This document shows, piece by piece, positions 1 to 8,220 of a stretch of DNA of 64,000 bases. The notes below the pieces were generated by a model. That model did no database searches, was not told where the DNA came from, and saw nothing but the letters and a program-made list of their open reading frames with translations. The first letter of the stretch is position 1. Each line of letters begins with the position of its first letter. A program made the position numbers and the translations under genes. Source of the DNA: DATFES01 sp035457725 (GTDB lineage Bacteria; Pseudomonadota; Alphaproteobacteria; CACIAM-22H2); assembly GCA_035457725.1 (NCBI GenBank), contig DATIBC010000041.1:5070-69069 (forward strand), read 5' to 3'.

Positions 1-810
1 CCAGGCGCCCGACATGGCCCGCGTGAGATCCGCAATCAGTCGAGCCTGATCCGCCGCGTCCATCCGACCACGCGCGTGTCGCCGTTCACGCTTGCCCGCT
101 GCGCCGACCTGGGCGATGCCCCGGTCAACCCGGTCGATCTCCTGGACACGCTGTCGCGCATCGAACAGTTCTTCGCCAAGCTGCACGAAGCCGGAGCGGC
201 GCCGCTCTCGGCGGGCGGCGATCATCTGGTGACGTTGCCGATCTTTCGCGCGATCGCCGGCAAGCGAAAACTGGGCATGGTGCATTTCGACGCCCATTCC
301 GACACCTGGGACCGCTACTTCGGCGATTATCGCTACACGCATGGCACGCCGTTTCGCCGCGCAATCGAGGAAGGACTGCTCGATCCTAGACGGACGATCC
401 AGATCGGCATCCGCGGCTCGCTCTACTCGCAAGACGACAACGATTGGGCGCTCGCCCAGGGCATCCGCGTGGTCACGATCGAGGAATATTTCGCGCTCGG
501 GCCGGAGAAGGTGATCGCCGAGGCGCGGCGCATCGTCGGCGATGCTCCGTCCTACATCAGCTTCGACGTCGATGGCCTCGACCCCGTCTACGCGCCAGGC
601 ACGGGAACGCCGGAGATCGGCGGTTACTCGACGTTCGATGCCCAGCTCATGGTGCGCGGCTTGCGTGGACTCGACATCGTCGGAGGCGACGTGGTCGAAG
701 TTTCGCCGCCGCTCGATCCCAGCGGCAACACCGCGCTGGTCGGCGCGACGATGATGTTCGAAATTCTCTGCGTGCTCGCCGAGGCGATCGCCCGGCGCAA
801 GCGCCGCTGA
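1..810 (+). CDS. Agmatinase/arginase-family ureohydrolase, 5' partial
   Basis: A binuclear-metal ureohydrolase that would hydrolyse a guanidino compound such as agmatine to an amine plus urea in the cytosol. The metal-ligand blocks GGDH, FDAHSDTWD and SFDVDGLDP are all present, and the C-terminal part is complete. The frame is open back to base 1 and its first residues read GARHGPREIR, the usual N-terminal block of agmatinases, so the true start lies left of the window. An internal GTG at 76 is not the start. The exact substrate (agmatine, guanidinobutyrate, arginine) cannot be decided from sequence. The Mla operon begins 11 bases downstream but is probably unrelated. Confidence 0.88.
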   Translation, partial: PGARHGPREIRNQSSLIRRVHPTTRVSPFTLARCADLGDAPVNPVDLLDTLSRIEQFFAKLHEAGAAPLSAGGDHLVTLPIFRAIAGKRKLGMVHFDAHSDTWDRYFGDYRYTHGTPFRRAIEEGLLDPRRTIQIGIRGSLYSQDDNDWALAQGIRVVTIEEYFALGPEKVIAEARRIVGDAPSYISFDVDGLDPVYAPGTGTPEIGGYSTFDAQLMVRGLRGLDIVGGDVVEVSPPLDPSGNTALVGATMMFEILCVLAEAIARRKRR

Positions 811-821
811 CCCTCGACGAC

Positions 822-1964
822 ATGGACGAAGACGCTTCGCGCGCGCGTGCGTGGTGTCGCGCCGCGCGTGCCGAGGGGATCTGGGTCGCCGAGCTCGGCG
901 GCCGCTGGATCCTTGCCAACGTGGTCGAGCTCGAGCATGACGTCGCGGCCCTGGCGCCCGACGCCGGCGCCGCGGTGCGAATCGACCTTGGCGGCGTCGA
1001 AGCGCTGGATACGGCCGGAGCTTGGCTGATCTATCGCTTGGCGCGACGGCTGGCCAACGTTCCGCACAAGGTCGAAATTTCCGGCGCCACCGACGCCCAG
1101 ACGGCGCTGCTCGAGCGCATGGCGCCCAAGGAGGGTCGCCGCCCGCTCATGCGGCCCTACAATCCGCTGCGCGACATGCTCGAGCGCGTCGGCGAGGTGA
1201 CGATCAACGTCCTCAGCCGCGCGCGCGATCTCGTCTCCTTCTTCGGCCTGACGGCAATCGTCTTCGTCCGCGCGGCCCTGCGGCCGCGGCGGTTGCGCTT
1301 CGTATCGCTCTTGAGCCATCTCGAGCGCGTCGGTCTCAATGCGCTCCCGATCGTCGGATTGCTATCGTTTTTGATCGGGGTCGTCCTCGCTTATCAGGGG
1401 GCCGATCAGCTCCGGCAGTTTGGCGCCGAGATCTATACCGTCAATCTCCTCGGCGTGTCGGTGCTGCGCGAAATCGGCATCTTGATGACCGCGATCCTCG
1501 TTGCCGGCCGTTCGGGCAGCGCGTTCACAGCCGAGATCGGCATGATGAAGGTCAACGAGGAAGTCGCCGCCATGCAGACGATCGGCGTCGACCCGATGGA
1601 AGTCTTGGTCCTGCCGCGCGTGCTGGCGACGGTGATCGCGCTGCCGCTTCTCTGCTTTTACGCCAATATGATGGCGCTCCTCGGTGGCGCGATCATGTCC
1701 TATTTCGCGCTCGGCATCGGCGTCGAGCAATTTCTCGTCCGGCTCAAGGACGCGATCACCGTGTCGACGCTTTGGGTGGGCATGGTCAAGGCGCCCTTCT
1801 TCGCGTTTCTGATCGGCATGGTCGGCTGCTACGAAGGGCTCAAGGTCGAGGGCAGCGCCGAAAGCGTCGGCCGGCTGACGACCAAGGCGGTGGTCGAGGC
1901 GATTTTCCTGGTCATCGTCGCCGACGCCGGGTTTTCAATCCTTTTTTCGTACCTGGGCATCTGA
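822..1964 (+). CDS. mlaE: STAS-MlaE fusion, permease of MCE phospholipid ABC transporter
   Basis: Inner-membrane permease of an Mla-type transporter that moves phospholipids between the two membranes. The first ~105 residues form a STAS domain (core IDLGGVEALDTAGAW), so the MlaB role is fused onto the permease. Residues ~120-380 are the MlaE fold with several hydrophobic segments and the conserved block GRSGSAFTAEIGMM. The product is 380 aa, against about 260 for stand-alone MlaE. I chose the ATG 11 bases after the preceding stop. An open frame continues upstream to 444 but only in an alternative frame of the ureohydrolase gene. The ATPase gene follows after 3 bases. Confidence 0.9.
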   Translation: MDEDASRARAWCRAARAEGIWVAELGGRWILANVVELEHDVAALAPDAGAAVRIDLGGVEALDTAGAWLIYRLARRLANVPHKVEISGATDAQTALLERMAPKEGRRPLMRPYNPLRDMLERVGEVTINVLSRARDLVSFFGLTAIVFVRAALRPRRLRFVSLLSHLERVGLNALPIVGLLSFLIGVVLAYQGADQLRQFGAEIYTVNLLGVSVLREIGILMTAILVAGRSGSAFTAEIGMMKVNEEVAAMQTIGVDPMEVLVLPRVLATVIALPLLCFYANMMALLGGAIMSYFALGIGVEQFLVRLKDAITVSTLWVGMVKAPFFAFLIGMVGCYEGLKVEGSAESVGRLTTKAVVEAIFLVIVADAGFSILFSYLGI

Positions 1965-1967
1965 ACG

Positions 1968-2759
1968 ATGGCCGATGCTGGTCCGAGATCGCCGATCATC
2001 CGCCTCAAGGGAATCGTCACGCGCTTCGGCAGCAACGTGATCCACGACGGCCTCGATCTCGACATCAGGCGCGGCGAAATACTCGCGGTCGTCGGCGGGT
2101 CGGGAACCGGCAAGTCGGTGCTTTTGCGCACCATCATCGGCCTGCGCCAGCCCGATGGCGGCACCATCGAGATTCTCGGACAAGACACCGCGCGGCTCGA
2201 CGACCGCGGCCGCGCGGCCCTGCGCAGACGATGGGGCGTGTTGTTCCAAGGCGGCGCGCTCTTCAGCTCGCTAACCGTGGCGCAGAACATCCGCGTCCCG
2301 TTCAAGGAGCACACCAAGCTGCCGGCCAAGCTGGCGGGCGATCTGATTCGCATCAAGATCCAGATCGTCGGCCTGCCCGCCGAGGCCGGCGCGAAGTTTC
2401 CCTCGGAGCTTTCGGGGGGCATGGTCAAGCGCGCCGGATTGGCCCGCGCGCTGGCGCTCGATCCGGAAATCCTTTTCCTCGACGAGCCGACGGCCGGCCT
2501 CGATCCGATCGCCGCCTCGGCCTTCGACCAGCTCATCCGCGACCTGCAGCGGAGCCTCGGCCTTACCGTGGTGATGATCACCCACGACCTCGACACGCTC
2601 GCCGCCATCGCCGACCGCATTGCGGTTCTCGTCGATCGCCGTGTTAAAGTCGGTACCATGGACGAGTTGCTGGCCGACCCGCATCCTTGGATCCACGATT
2701 ACTTCGCCGGCCCGCGGGGACGGGCCGCGGCCCGAGCGCACGACGTCGAGGCGCGATAG
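1968..2759 (+). CDS. mlaF: MlaF-type ABC ATPase
   Basis: Cytoplasmic ATPase that drives the MCE lipid transporter. Visible motifs are Walker A GGSGTGKS, signature LSGGMVKRAGLARAL, Walker B ILFLDEPTAGLDP and the switch His in MITHDLDTL. The MVKR form of the signature motif is typical of Mla/Mce ATPases and separates them from other importers. At 263 aa it has the usual family length. It lies between the permease and the MCE protein with 3-base gaps on both sides, so the genes are surely co-transcribed. Confidence 0.93.
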   Translation: MADAGPRSPIIRLKGIVTRFGSNVIHDGLDLDIRRGEILAVVGGSGTGKSVLLRTIIGLRQPDGGTIEILGQDTARLDDRGRAALRRRWGVLFQGGALFSSLTVAQNIRVPFKEHTKLPAKLAGDLIRIKIQIVGLPAEAGAKFPSELSGGMVKRAGLARALALDPEILFLDEPTAGLDPIAASAFDQLIRDLQRSLGLTVVMITHDLDTLAAIADRIAVLVDRRVKVGTMDELLADPHPWIHDYFAGPRGRAAARAHDVEAR

Positions 2760-2762
2760 GCC

Positions 2763-3758
2763 ATGGAGACGCGCGCCAGCTACATACTCGTTGGAACATT
2801 CGTTCTTTCGCTCATCGCCGGGCTGTTCGCCTTCGTGCTGTGGCTCGCCAAGGTCGAATTGAAGGACGAGCGCGTCTATTACTACATCTACTTTCCCGGC
2901 TCGGTCAGCGGATTGCAGGTCGGCGCGCCGGTGCAGTTTCGCGGCGTGCCGGTGGGCACGGTCACCAGCATCGACATCGACGCCGAGAACGTGGAGCTGA
3001 TCGAGGTGACGGTGGCGCTGAGGGCGGGCACGCCGGTCAAGACCGATTCCGTCGCATCGCTCCAGGCCCAGGGGATCACCGGCCTGAGCTTCATCCAGCT
3101 CTCCGGCGGAACGCAGGGCGCCGAGCCGCTCACTCCCCGGCCAGGCAAGCGCCGCGCGGTCATACCTTCGACTCCCTCGACGCTCGAGAAATTCTTCGAG
3201 AGCGCGCCGGACTTGATCGCGCGCATCGGCGAGGTGGCGGTGCGCGTCGCGACACTGCTCAGCGACGAAAATATCCGGCATATCGATTCAATCATCGACA
3301 ACCTCGACCGTTCCTCAGCGGCGCTGGCCGTTTCGATGCTCGAAGTGCCGAGAACCATCGACGGTGCGCAAGCCGCGATCGCCGACGCCCGCGGCTTGAT
3401 CAGAGATCTTCGCGGAAGCACCGCGAAGCTCGACGCGCTGATGGCCGATTTGCGAGGCTTAGCGCAACGCGTTGGCGGCAACGTCGATCGCCTGGGCGCG
3501 AGCGGCGATCGAACGCTGAACGAGATCGGCGTCACGGTGCAGTCGTTGCAGCGGACCGCGGCGGAGATTGAAAAACTCGTCGCCGATACCCGAACGCCGC
3601 TGCGCGATTTCTCGCAGACCGGTCTATACGAGCTGAACCAGTTTCTGGCCGAGGCGCGGGTCTTGATCGCCGCCTTGACCCGTATCGCCGCCAACCTCGA
3701 GCGCGATCCGGCGCGCTATCTCTTCGGCGATCAACAGAAAGGCTTCGAAGCCAAATGA
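2763..3758 (+). CDS. mlaD: MlaD/MCE-domain substrate-binding protein
   Basis: Periplasmic lipid-binding component anchored in the inner membrane. It has one N-terminal hydrophobic segment (residues ~8-28) followed by an MCE domain (~39-117) containing the typical PVQFRGVPVGTV block. The C-terminal ~200 residues are mostly helical and probably extend or multimerise the channel; this makes the protein (331 aa) longer than E. coli MlaD (about 180 aa). Its stop overlaps the next start by 4 bases (ATGA), so translation is likely coupled. Confidence 0.92.
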   Translation: METRASYILVGTFVLSLIAGLFAFVLWLAKVELKDERVYYYIYFPGSVSGLQVGAPVQFRGVPVGTVTSIDIDAENVELIEVTVALRAGTPVKTDSVASLQAQGITGLSFIQLSGGTQGAEPLTPRPGKRRAVIPSTPSTLEKFFESAPDLIARIGEVAVRVATLLSDENIRHIDSIIDNLDRSSAALAVSMLEVPRTIDGAQAAIADARGLIRDLRGSTAKLDALMADLRGLAQRVGGNVDRLGASGDRTLNEIGVTVQSLQRTAAEIEKLVADTRTPLRDFSQTGLYELNQFLAEARVLIAALTRIAANLERDPARYLFGDQQKGFEAK

Positions 3759-4399
3759 TGTCGCGTCGCCCCGTGCTCAAGCAGGCGCTCGCCCTGGCGT
3801 CGATGACGGCGCTGGCCGGCTGCCAAATCCCCGGCGCCGGCGATCCGCCGCAACTCTTTACGCTAACCCCAAAGAGCGCCTTCGCCGCCGATCTTCCGAC
3901 GGTCGAGTGGCAGCTCATCGTCGAGACGCCTGTCGCCGCCGCGGGCCTCAGCACGAGCCGCATCGCGCTTCAGCGCTCGCCGCTCGAGCTCGACTATTAC
4001 GCCCGCGCCAATTGGACGGATACGGCGCCGCTGATGGTGCAAACGCTGCTGATCGAGTCGTTCGAGAACAGCAAGCGCATCGTCGCGGTCAGCCGCGAAT
4101 CGACGAATTTGCGCGCCGATTACGTCCTCAAGACCGACTTGCGGGAGTTTCAGGCGCAATACGACGGCGCCGGTCCGCCGCTGGTCCACGTTCGCCTCAG
4201 CGGCAAGTTGGTGCGGCTGCCGGATCGGACGATCATCGCCAGCAAAAGCTCGGAGTTGTCGCTTCGCGCCGCCGGCGGCGACATGCAGAGCATCGTCGGA
4301 GCGTTCGACGAGGCGCTCGGCAAGGTCTTGCGCGAGCACGTCGAATGGACGTTGCGCGCCCCGGCCACGACCCGTCGCCATCAAGCCGCCTCCGGCTGA
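3755..4399 (+). CDS. ABC-transport auxiliary lipoprotein (PqiC/DUF330-like)
   Basis: Probable outer-membrane lipoprotein partner of the MCE transporter. The N-terminus is a lipoprotein signal peptide ending in the lipobox LAGC (Cys near residue 23). The mature part resembles the auxiliary lipoprotein family found with Pqi/Mla systems, with the opening FTLTPKS and the block YYARANWTDTAPLM. It overlaps mlaD by 4 bases and is the last gene of the operon. Only 5 bases separate it from the convergent reductase gene, with no clear terminator hairpin between them. Confidence 0.85.
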   Translation: MMSRRPVLKQALALASMTALAGCQIPGAGDPPQLFTLTPKSAFAADLPTVEWQLIVETPVAAAGLSTSRIALQRSPLELDYYARANWTDTAPLMVQTLLIESFENSKRIVAVSRESTNLRADYVLKTDLREFQAQYDGAGPPLVHVRLSGKLVRLPDRTIIASKSSELSLRAAGGDMQSIVGAFDEALGKVLREHVEWTLRAPATTRRHQAASG

Positions 4400-4404
4400 G
4401 CGAT

Positions 4405-5439
4405 TCAATAGAAGCTGTCGAAGTGGATCCGCTCCGCGGGCACGCCGCGGCGGCGCAACATGGCGACGCTTGCCTCGACCATTGGCGGAGGTCCGGCGAC
4501 GAAGATCTCCGCGGTCGCAAGGACCGCCCCGCCGGCCCGCTCGACGGCCTCGTGCACCATGCCGCGTGCCCCCGGCCAAATCTCGGGTCCGATGTCCTCG
4601 ACATTCGACAAGACGACGCGGTAATCGATCGCGGCCTGCGGGGCGGGATCGAAGCAACGGCCAAGATCGACGATGTCCGCCGGGCGGCGTCCGCCATAGA
4701 ACAACGTTGCCATCCTGGCGCTTGGGTCTTGGCGTCGTAGCACCGCGCGGAGAATCGACACCATCGGCGATAGGCCTGAGCCGCCGGCGATGCAAAGCAC
4801 CGGCGCGGCGGTCCCGGGCGCAAGAAACGCGTGCCCATAGGGCGCGTCGAGGACGACCGGCATGCCGACATAGGGCGCCTCAAATAACGCCCGGCCCGCC
4901 AATCCGCCTTGCTTGCGCTTTACGATGAACTGCCAAACCCCCGCGGAATTGGCGAGGTTGGCCATCGAGTATGCGCGCCAGCCCGGGACATTGGGCAGCG
5001 CCAGCAACGCGTATTGTCCGGGCAGGAATTCGGCGACGCCGCCAGCGTGCAGCTCGAATTCCCAAATATCGTGGGTCAAGACGCGCCAACGCTCGAGGCG
5101 CGCGGCGCGTCGGACGGGGGCTATCGGCGGCTTGCGTGCAGGCTCGAGGCGGACGGCTATCGTCGCCGGCCCCAGCGGAGTCGCCTGGCATCCGAGCATG
5201 CGATTGCGTTGCCGGTCGCGTTCGCTCCACGCCGGGGCCTCGCGCCACGCCATGTCGAAAGCGCCATCGCGTATCTCAAAGCGGCAGGTACCGCACGAGC
5301 CGGTGCCGCACTCGTAAGGAAACGGCAGCCCGGCACGGAGCGCCGCCCGCAGCACCGGCTCGTCGGGCGCGCACGAAAACGTCGGTCCGCCGGCGATCGC
5401 GACCACGAAGCCGCCACCGGGCGGCGGCATCTCATTCAA
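4405..5439 (-). CDS. carAd: CarAd-like ferredoxin reductase (2Fe-2S plus FAD/NAD domains)
   Basis: Electron-transfer reductase that would take electrons from NAD(P)H to a Rieske ferredoxin for a ring-hydroxylating oxygenase. The N-terminal ~95 residues are a plant-type [2Fe-2S] domain (cysteines in YECGTGSCGTCRFE plus a later MLGCQA). It is followed by an FNR-like FAD domain (RAYSMAN) and an NAD-binding domain (CIAGGSGLSPM, VAGPPPMVEA) ending in IHFDSFY. From family knowledge, this architecture matches CarAd of the Pseudomonas carbazole dioxygenase. Its start overlaps the upstream ferredoxin-SCP2 gene by 8 bases, making it the last gene of the operon. Confidence 0.8.
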   Translation of the reverse strand: MNEMPPPGGGFVVAIAGGPTFSCAPDEPVLRAALRAGLPFPYECGTGSCGTCRFEIRDGAFDMAWREAPAWSERDRQRNRMLGCQATPLGPATIAVRLEPARKPPIAPVRRAARLERWRVLTHDIWEFELHAGGVAEFLPGQYALLALPNVPGWRAYSMANLANSAGVWQFIVKRKQGGLAGRALFEAPYVGMPVVLDAPYGHAFLAPGTAAPVLCIAGGSGLSPMVSILRAVLRRQDPSARMATLFYGGRRPADIVDLGRCFDPAPQAAIDYRVVLSNVEDIGPEIWPGARGMVHEAVERAGGAVLATAEIFVAGPPPMVEASVAMLRRRGVPAERIHFDSFY

Positions 5440-6178
5440 GGCCGAAGACGCGATCGAGACGCATGGCGATCCGAATGTCTCCGCGCAGCCGCAGCTTTCC
5501 CGTCATCAGCGCGAATTTCGGATTGAGCTGCTTGTCGATGATCTTCTCGAAGTTCTCGCGGCTGACCGTTATGGTGATCGTCGAATCCTTGTCTTCGTTG
5601 CTCACCGAATTCGGTTTCGCGAGGCCGTCGACATAGATGATTCCAACCTCGGGAAAGACGAACTTCACCGTCGCATCGAGTCCCGAATCCGCTCCCACCG
5701 ATGTGCGGACTCGTTCGGTCAATTCCTGCAACGTCATATCGCTGTTCCTCCCGGGGCTAGTGCCGTGCTCCGTCGCATGGGATTCGATCGGCCGCGATGG
5801 CGCCCGCGCCGCGCGCGCGATCCACACCTTTCCGTCGCGCACCGTGGCGGCGTAGGTGCGCAGGGCCACGGTGCAAGGCGCCGCCGCCGGCTCTCCGGTG
5901 CGTAGGTTGAACGCGCCCGCGTGCCATGGGCATTCGATGATTTCGCCGTCAAGCGTGCCCTCGCTCAGCGACGCCATGCCATGCGTGCAAGTATCGTCAA
6001 CGACGTAAAAGGCGCCGCCGGCGTTGAATACGGCGAGCGCCGGCATGCCAGCCACGACGCATTTGCGCCCCGATCCGGGCGCGATGTCGCCGGTCGCGCA
6101 CAAGGCGATCAACTCGGAATCAGTCGCGCAACCGTTGGCGCGGCCTTCGGACGCAGAATGCGATGCAAGCGACTCCAT
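5432..6178 (-). CDS. carAc: CarAc-like Rieske ferredoxin fused in frame to an SCP2 domain
   Basis: Residues ~25-125 are a Rieske [2Fe-2S] ferredoxin (CTHGMASLSEG and ECPWHAGAF supply the Cys/His ligands), the electron carrier between reductase and oxygenase. After a short Arg/Ser-rich linker, residues ~148-248 form an SCP2-like sterol-carrier fold (KFALMTGKLRLRGD is the tell-tale strand). The 248 aa exceed the roughly 105 aa of a normal ferredoxin. An internal ATG at 5737 has a strong Shine-Dalgarno GGAGGA, so the SCP2 part may also be made separately. A TAG in another frame at 5759-5757 is what an unfused ferredoxin would have used. The start ATG shares one base with the stop of the hydrolase gene. 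Confidence 0.75.
   Translation of the reverse strand: MESLASHSASEGRANGCATDSELIALCATGDIAPGSGRKCVVAGMPALAVFNAGGAFYVVDDTCTHGMASLSEGTLDGEIIECPWHAGAFNLRTGEPAAAPCTVALRTYAATVRDGKVWIARAARAPSRPIESHATEHGTSPGRNSDMTLQELTERVRTSVGADSGLDATVKFVFPEVGIIYVDGLAKPNSVSNEDKDSTITITVSRENFEKIIDKQLNPKFALMTGKLRLRGDIRIAMRLDRVFGLE
5738..5754 (-). promoter_or_regulatory. Internal Shine-Dalgarno before the SCP2 domain
   Basis: On the minus strand GGGAGGAACAGCGAT lies directly before the ATG at 5737. The GGAGGA core is about 7-9 bases from the ATG, an optimal ribosome-binding site inside an uninterrupted reading frame. It suggests independent initiation of the SCP2 part. Confidence 0.6.
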
Positions 6179-7002
6179 CAGTCGTGCGCGTTGCGTATGA
6201 AGTTCAAGGTCGCCGACGCGAAGTCGCGCGGGTGCTCGAGCATCGCCCAATGGCCGCAATCGGGAATGAAGTAAGCCCAAGATTTCGGGATCAGATCGAG
6301 CATCCGCATCGCGTCCGAAAGCGGCACCACCTTGTCTTGTTTGCCGTTGATCACCAACGTCGGCGCCTGGACGCGTCGAATGAAGTCCTCTTCGTAGTAG
6401 AGGCCGCCTTGTTGACGCACCCAGCCCATGATATCGCCATACGCGCGGCGCGCATCGGCATCGAGCGCGTTGGTGAAGCGATAATCCACCATCTTGTCGT
6501 CGATCTTGAACCGCTCGGTGCACAAGACCCGCATCAGCGCGATCATTCCCTCGCGGGTGAAATCGTAATTGATAAGGGGCTTGAGCGAGGGCGGTAGATG
6601 ACGCGTGACCCCAGCGCTGCCCATGAGGACGAGGCGTCCCACGATCTCCGGCCGCGACGACGCGACTCCGATCGAGGTGGCGCCGCCCATCGAATTGCCG
6701 ACCAGCGTCGCCCGACGAAGGCCCAACGCTTCCAAGAAGCCCGCGAGATGCTCGTTTCGCGCTTGCTGCGAATAAACGTACTTCTCCGGGTCGGGCTTGT
6801 CGGTCTTGCCGAAGCCGACCATGTCGACGGCGATGACACGTGCTTCCGCCGCGAGCATGGGAATCGTCTCGACCCAATTCGAGTAACCGTCCGCGCCGGC
6901 GCCGCCGCCGTGAACGAGTACGATGGGATCGCCGCTTCCCTCGTCGACGTAGTGCGTTCGAATACCCGCCACATCGATAAACCTACTTTGCCACGACCTC
7001 AT
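6178..7002 (-). CDS. carC: CarC-like meta-cleavage product hydrolase (alpha/beta hydrolase)
   Basis: A C-C bond hydrolase for the ring-cleavage product of a biaryl diol; in the carbazole pathway it would release anthranilate and 2-hydroxypenta-2,4-dienoate. Visible are the oxyanion HGGGAGADG block, nucleophile Ser104 in GNSMGG, Asp223 in GKQDKVVP and His251 in CGHWAM. The stretch INYDFTREGM and the C-terminal half closely resemble CarC and related MCP hydrolases (BphD, MhpC). At 274 aa it is full length. It sits 55 bases after the extradiol dioxygenase gene and overlaps the ferredoxin start by one base. Confidence 0.82.
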   Translation of the reverse strand: MRSWQSRFIDVAGIRTHYVDEGSGDPIVLVHGGGAGADGYSNWVETIPMLAAEARVIAVDMVGFGKTDKPDPEKYVYSQQARNEHLAGFLEALGLRRATLVGNSMGGATSIGVASSRPEIVGRLVLMGSAGVTRHLPPSLKPLINYDFTREGMIALMRVLCTERFKIDDKMVDYRFTNALDADARRAYGDIMGWVRQQGGLYYEEDFIRRVQAPTLVINGKQDKVVPLSDAMRMLDLIPKSWAYFIPDCGHWAMLEHPRDFASATLNFIRNAHD

Positions 7003-7057
7003 GAGACCTCCTCGAAAGCTCCCCCGTCACGAAATTCTGCGTAACGCGCAACGATGG

Positions 7058-7867
7058 CTAGGCGGCCAGCGCAATACCCCCTACGCCGGTGAGCCACTGC
7101 GGAATGGGTTCGTAGTAGATCTGTTCGCCTGTCCGTCCAGGCAACGTCGCCGCGGCCATGAGCCAGGTGACGATCTCCATGCCCCCGTTCCCCGACTGCT
7201 CGACGATCTCGCCGGGGCTCAGCGACGTCAGTTCTTCCGCCCGGCCGGCGACGATCTTGTCGATGACCATTCGGTCGAACGTCTCGTTTACGCGCCCCAT
7301 GCCGGGTATGTTGACCCAGTGCGACAGGCCGCCTGTCCCCATGACGACGACGCGCTCGTCGGTGGGACGGTGGCGTTCGATCGTCTCGCGCAGCACTCCG
7401 CCCAGCGCATAGCATCGGCCCGGCCTGGGCAATGGCGTCATGTTGATGTTCACGATCAACGGAAGCACCGGCGTCTTGCCGTCCGGATTGGCGAACATCA
7501 ACGGCAACGCGACGCCGTGATCGGGGTCGAGTTCCTCGACTTTAGCCAGATCGAAACCGCGCTCCGCCGCGATCTCCACCAAGCTCTCGCCCAGCGCCCG
7601 CGATCCGCGGAAAGGCCGTCGCGGCACTCCCATCTCGCCGAACGGCGTATATGCGTCGGCGACGCCGACCGTGAACGGCGGCTGCAGGGAAAGATTTATG
7701 TTGTACATATGCTCGCTGCTGATCACCACGATCGCATCGGGGGCGAGCGCACGAACGCGCGCGCCGATCTCCCGCAGCCCCTGGAACGCGCGCTCGGCGC
7801 GCTCCTCGACGCCTTGCGGCGAAAAGAGGATGTGCGAGGTAGCGAACGCGCCTACGACCTTACCCAT
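7058..7867 (-). CDS. carBb: CarBb/LigB-type extradiol dioxygenase, catalytic subunit
   Basis: Class III (LigB superfamily) Fe(II) extradiol dioxygenase catalytic subunit, predicted to open the ring of a catechol-type diol made by the upstream oxygenase. Likely iron ligands are His12 (ATSHILF) and His53 (SSEHMYN) with a C-terminal Glu (MEIVTW); the catalytic His lies in GTGGLSHW. At 269 aa the length fits CarBb (2'-aminobiphenyl-2,3-diol dioxygenase) and LigB relatives. Its start lies one base after the stop of the small subunit, indicating coupled synthesis of a two-subunit enzyme. Confidence 0.85.
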   Translation of the reverse strand: MGKVVGAFATSHILFSPQGVEERAERAFQGLREIGARVRALAPDAIVVISSEHMYNINLSLQPPFTVGVADAYTPFGEMGVPRRPFRGSRALGESLVEIAAERGFDLAKVEELDPDHGVALPLMFANPDGKTPVLPLIVNINMTPLPRPGRCYALGGVLRETIERHRPTDERVVVMGTGGLSHWVNIPGMGRVNETFDRMVIDKIVAGRAEELTSLSPGEIVEQSGNGGMEIVTWLMAAATLPGRTGEQIYYEPIPQWLTGVGGIALAA

Positions 7868-7868
7868 T

Positions 7869-8144
7869 TCATCGCTCCTCGAGCCGGCGCGTGAATGCGC
7901 TCATGTTGATCAGGTCCGCCATTTGCGGGTTCATCGCCATCATCAGATGAACTTGCAGGATCGGGTGGAGCCCGATCGCCGCGAGCGCGGCCGGATCGCC
8001 CGCCGCAAGCGCCCGGGCTTCGTCGCTCGATAGCCCGTGATCGCGGAAAACCGATTCGGGCTCGCTGCGCAACCGGACGACCAGCGCCGGGTCGCGGCAC
8101 AATCGCTGCACCAATCGGTTAGCGTTGCTCGATCGATACTGCAT
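7869..8144 (-). CDS. carBa: CarBa/LigA-type extradiol dioxygenase small subunit
   Basis: Small helical non-catalytic partner of the LigB-type dioxygenase. The 91 residues match the LigA fold (FRDHGLSSDEARAL, then a helix with LMMAMNPQMADL). In LigAB-like enzymes this subunit caps the active site. It is placed immediately upstream of the catalytic subunit, as in the known carbazole and protocatechuate 4,5-cleavage systems. A gap of 76 bases separates it from the oxygenase gene. Confidence 0.82.
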   Translation of the reverse strand: MQYRSSNANRLVQRLCRDPALVVRLRSEPESVFRDHGLSSDEARALAAGDPAALAAIGLHPILQVHLMMAMNPQMADLINMSAFTRRLEER

Positions 8145-8220
8145 GTGGGTCGACCTCCGCCGATCGCGGTGGGATTGGCTGCCGCGGCGTCAATCGCCGT
8201 GGCGCGGGCTGCGCCTTCGT

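Noticed and set aside
444..821. Upstream extension of the MlaE frame over the ureohydrolase gene
   Set aside because: It overlaps a clearly coding gene in another frame, has no similarity to any domain, and the ATG at 822 gives a complete STAS-MlaE protein.
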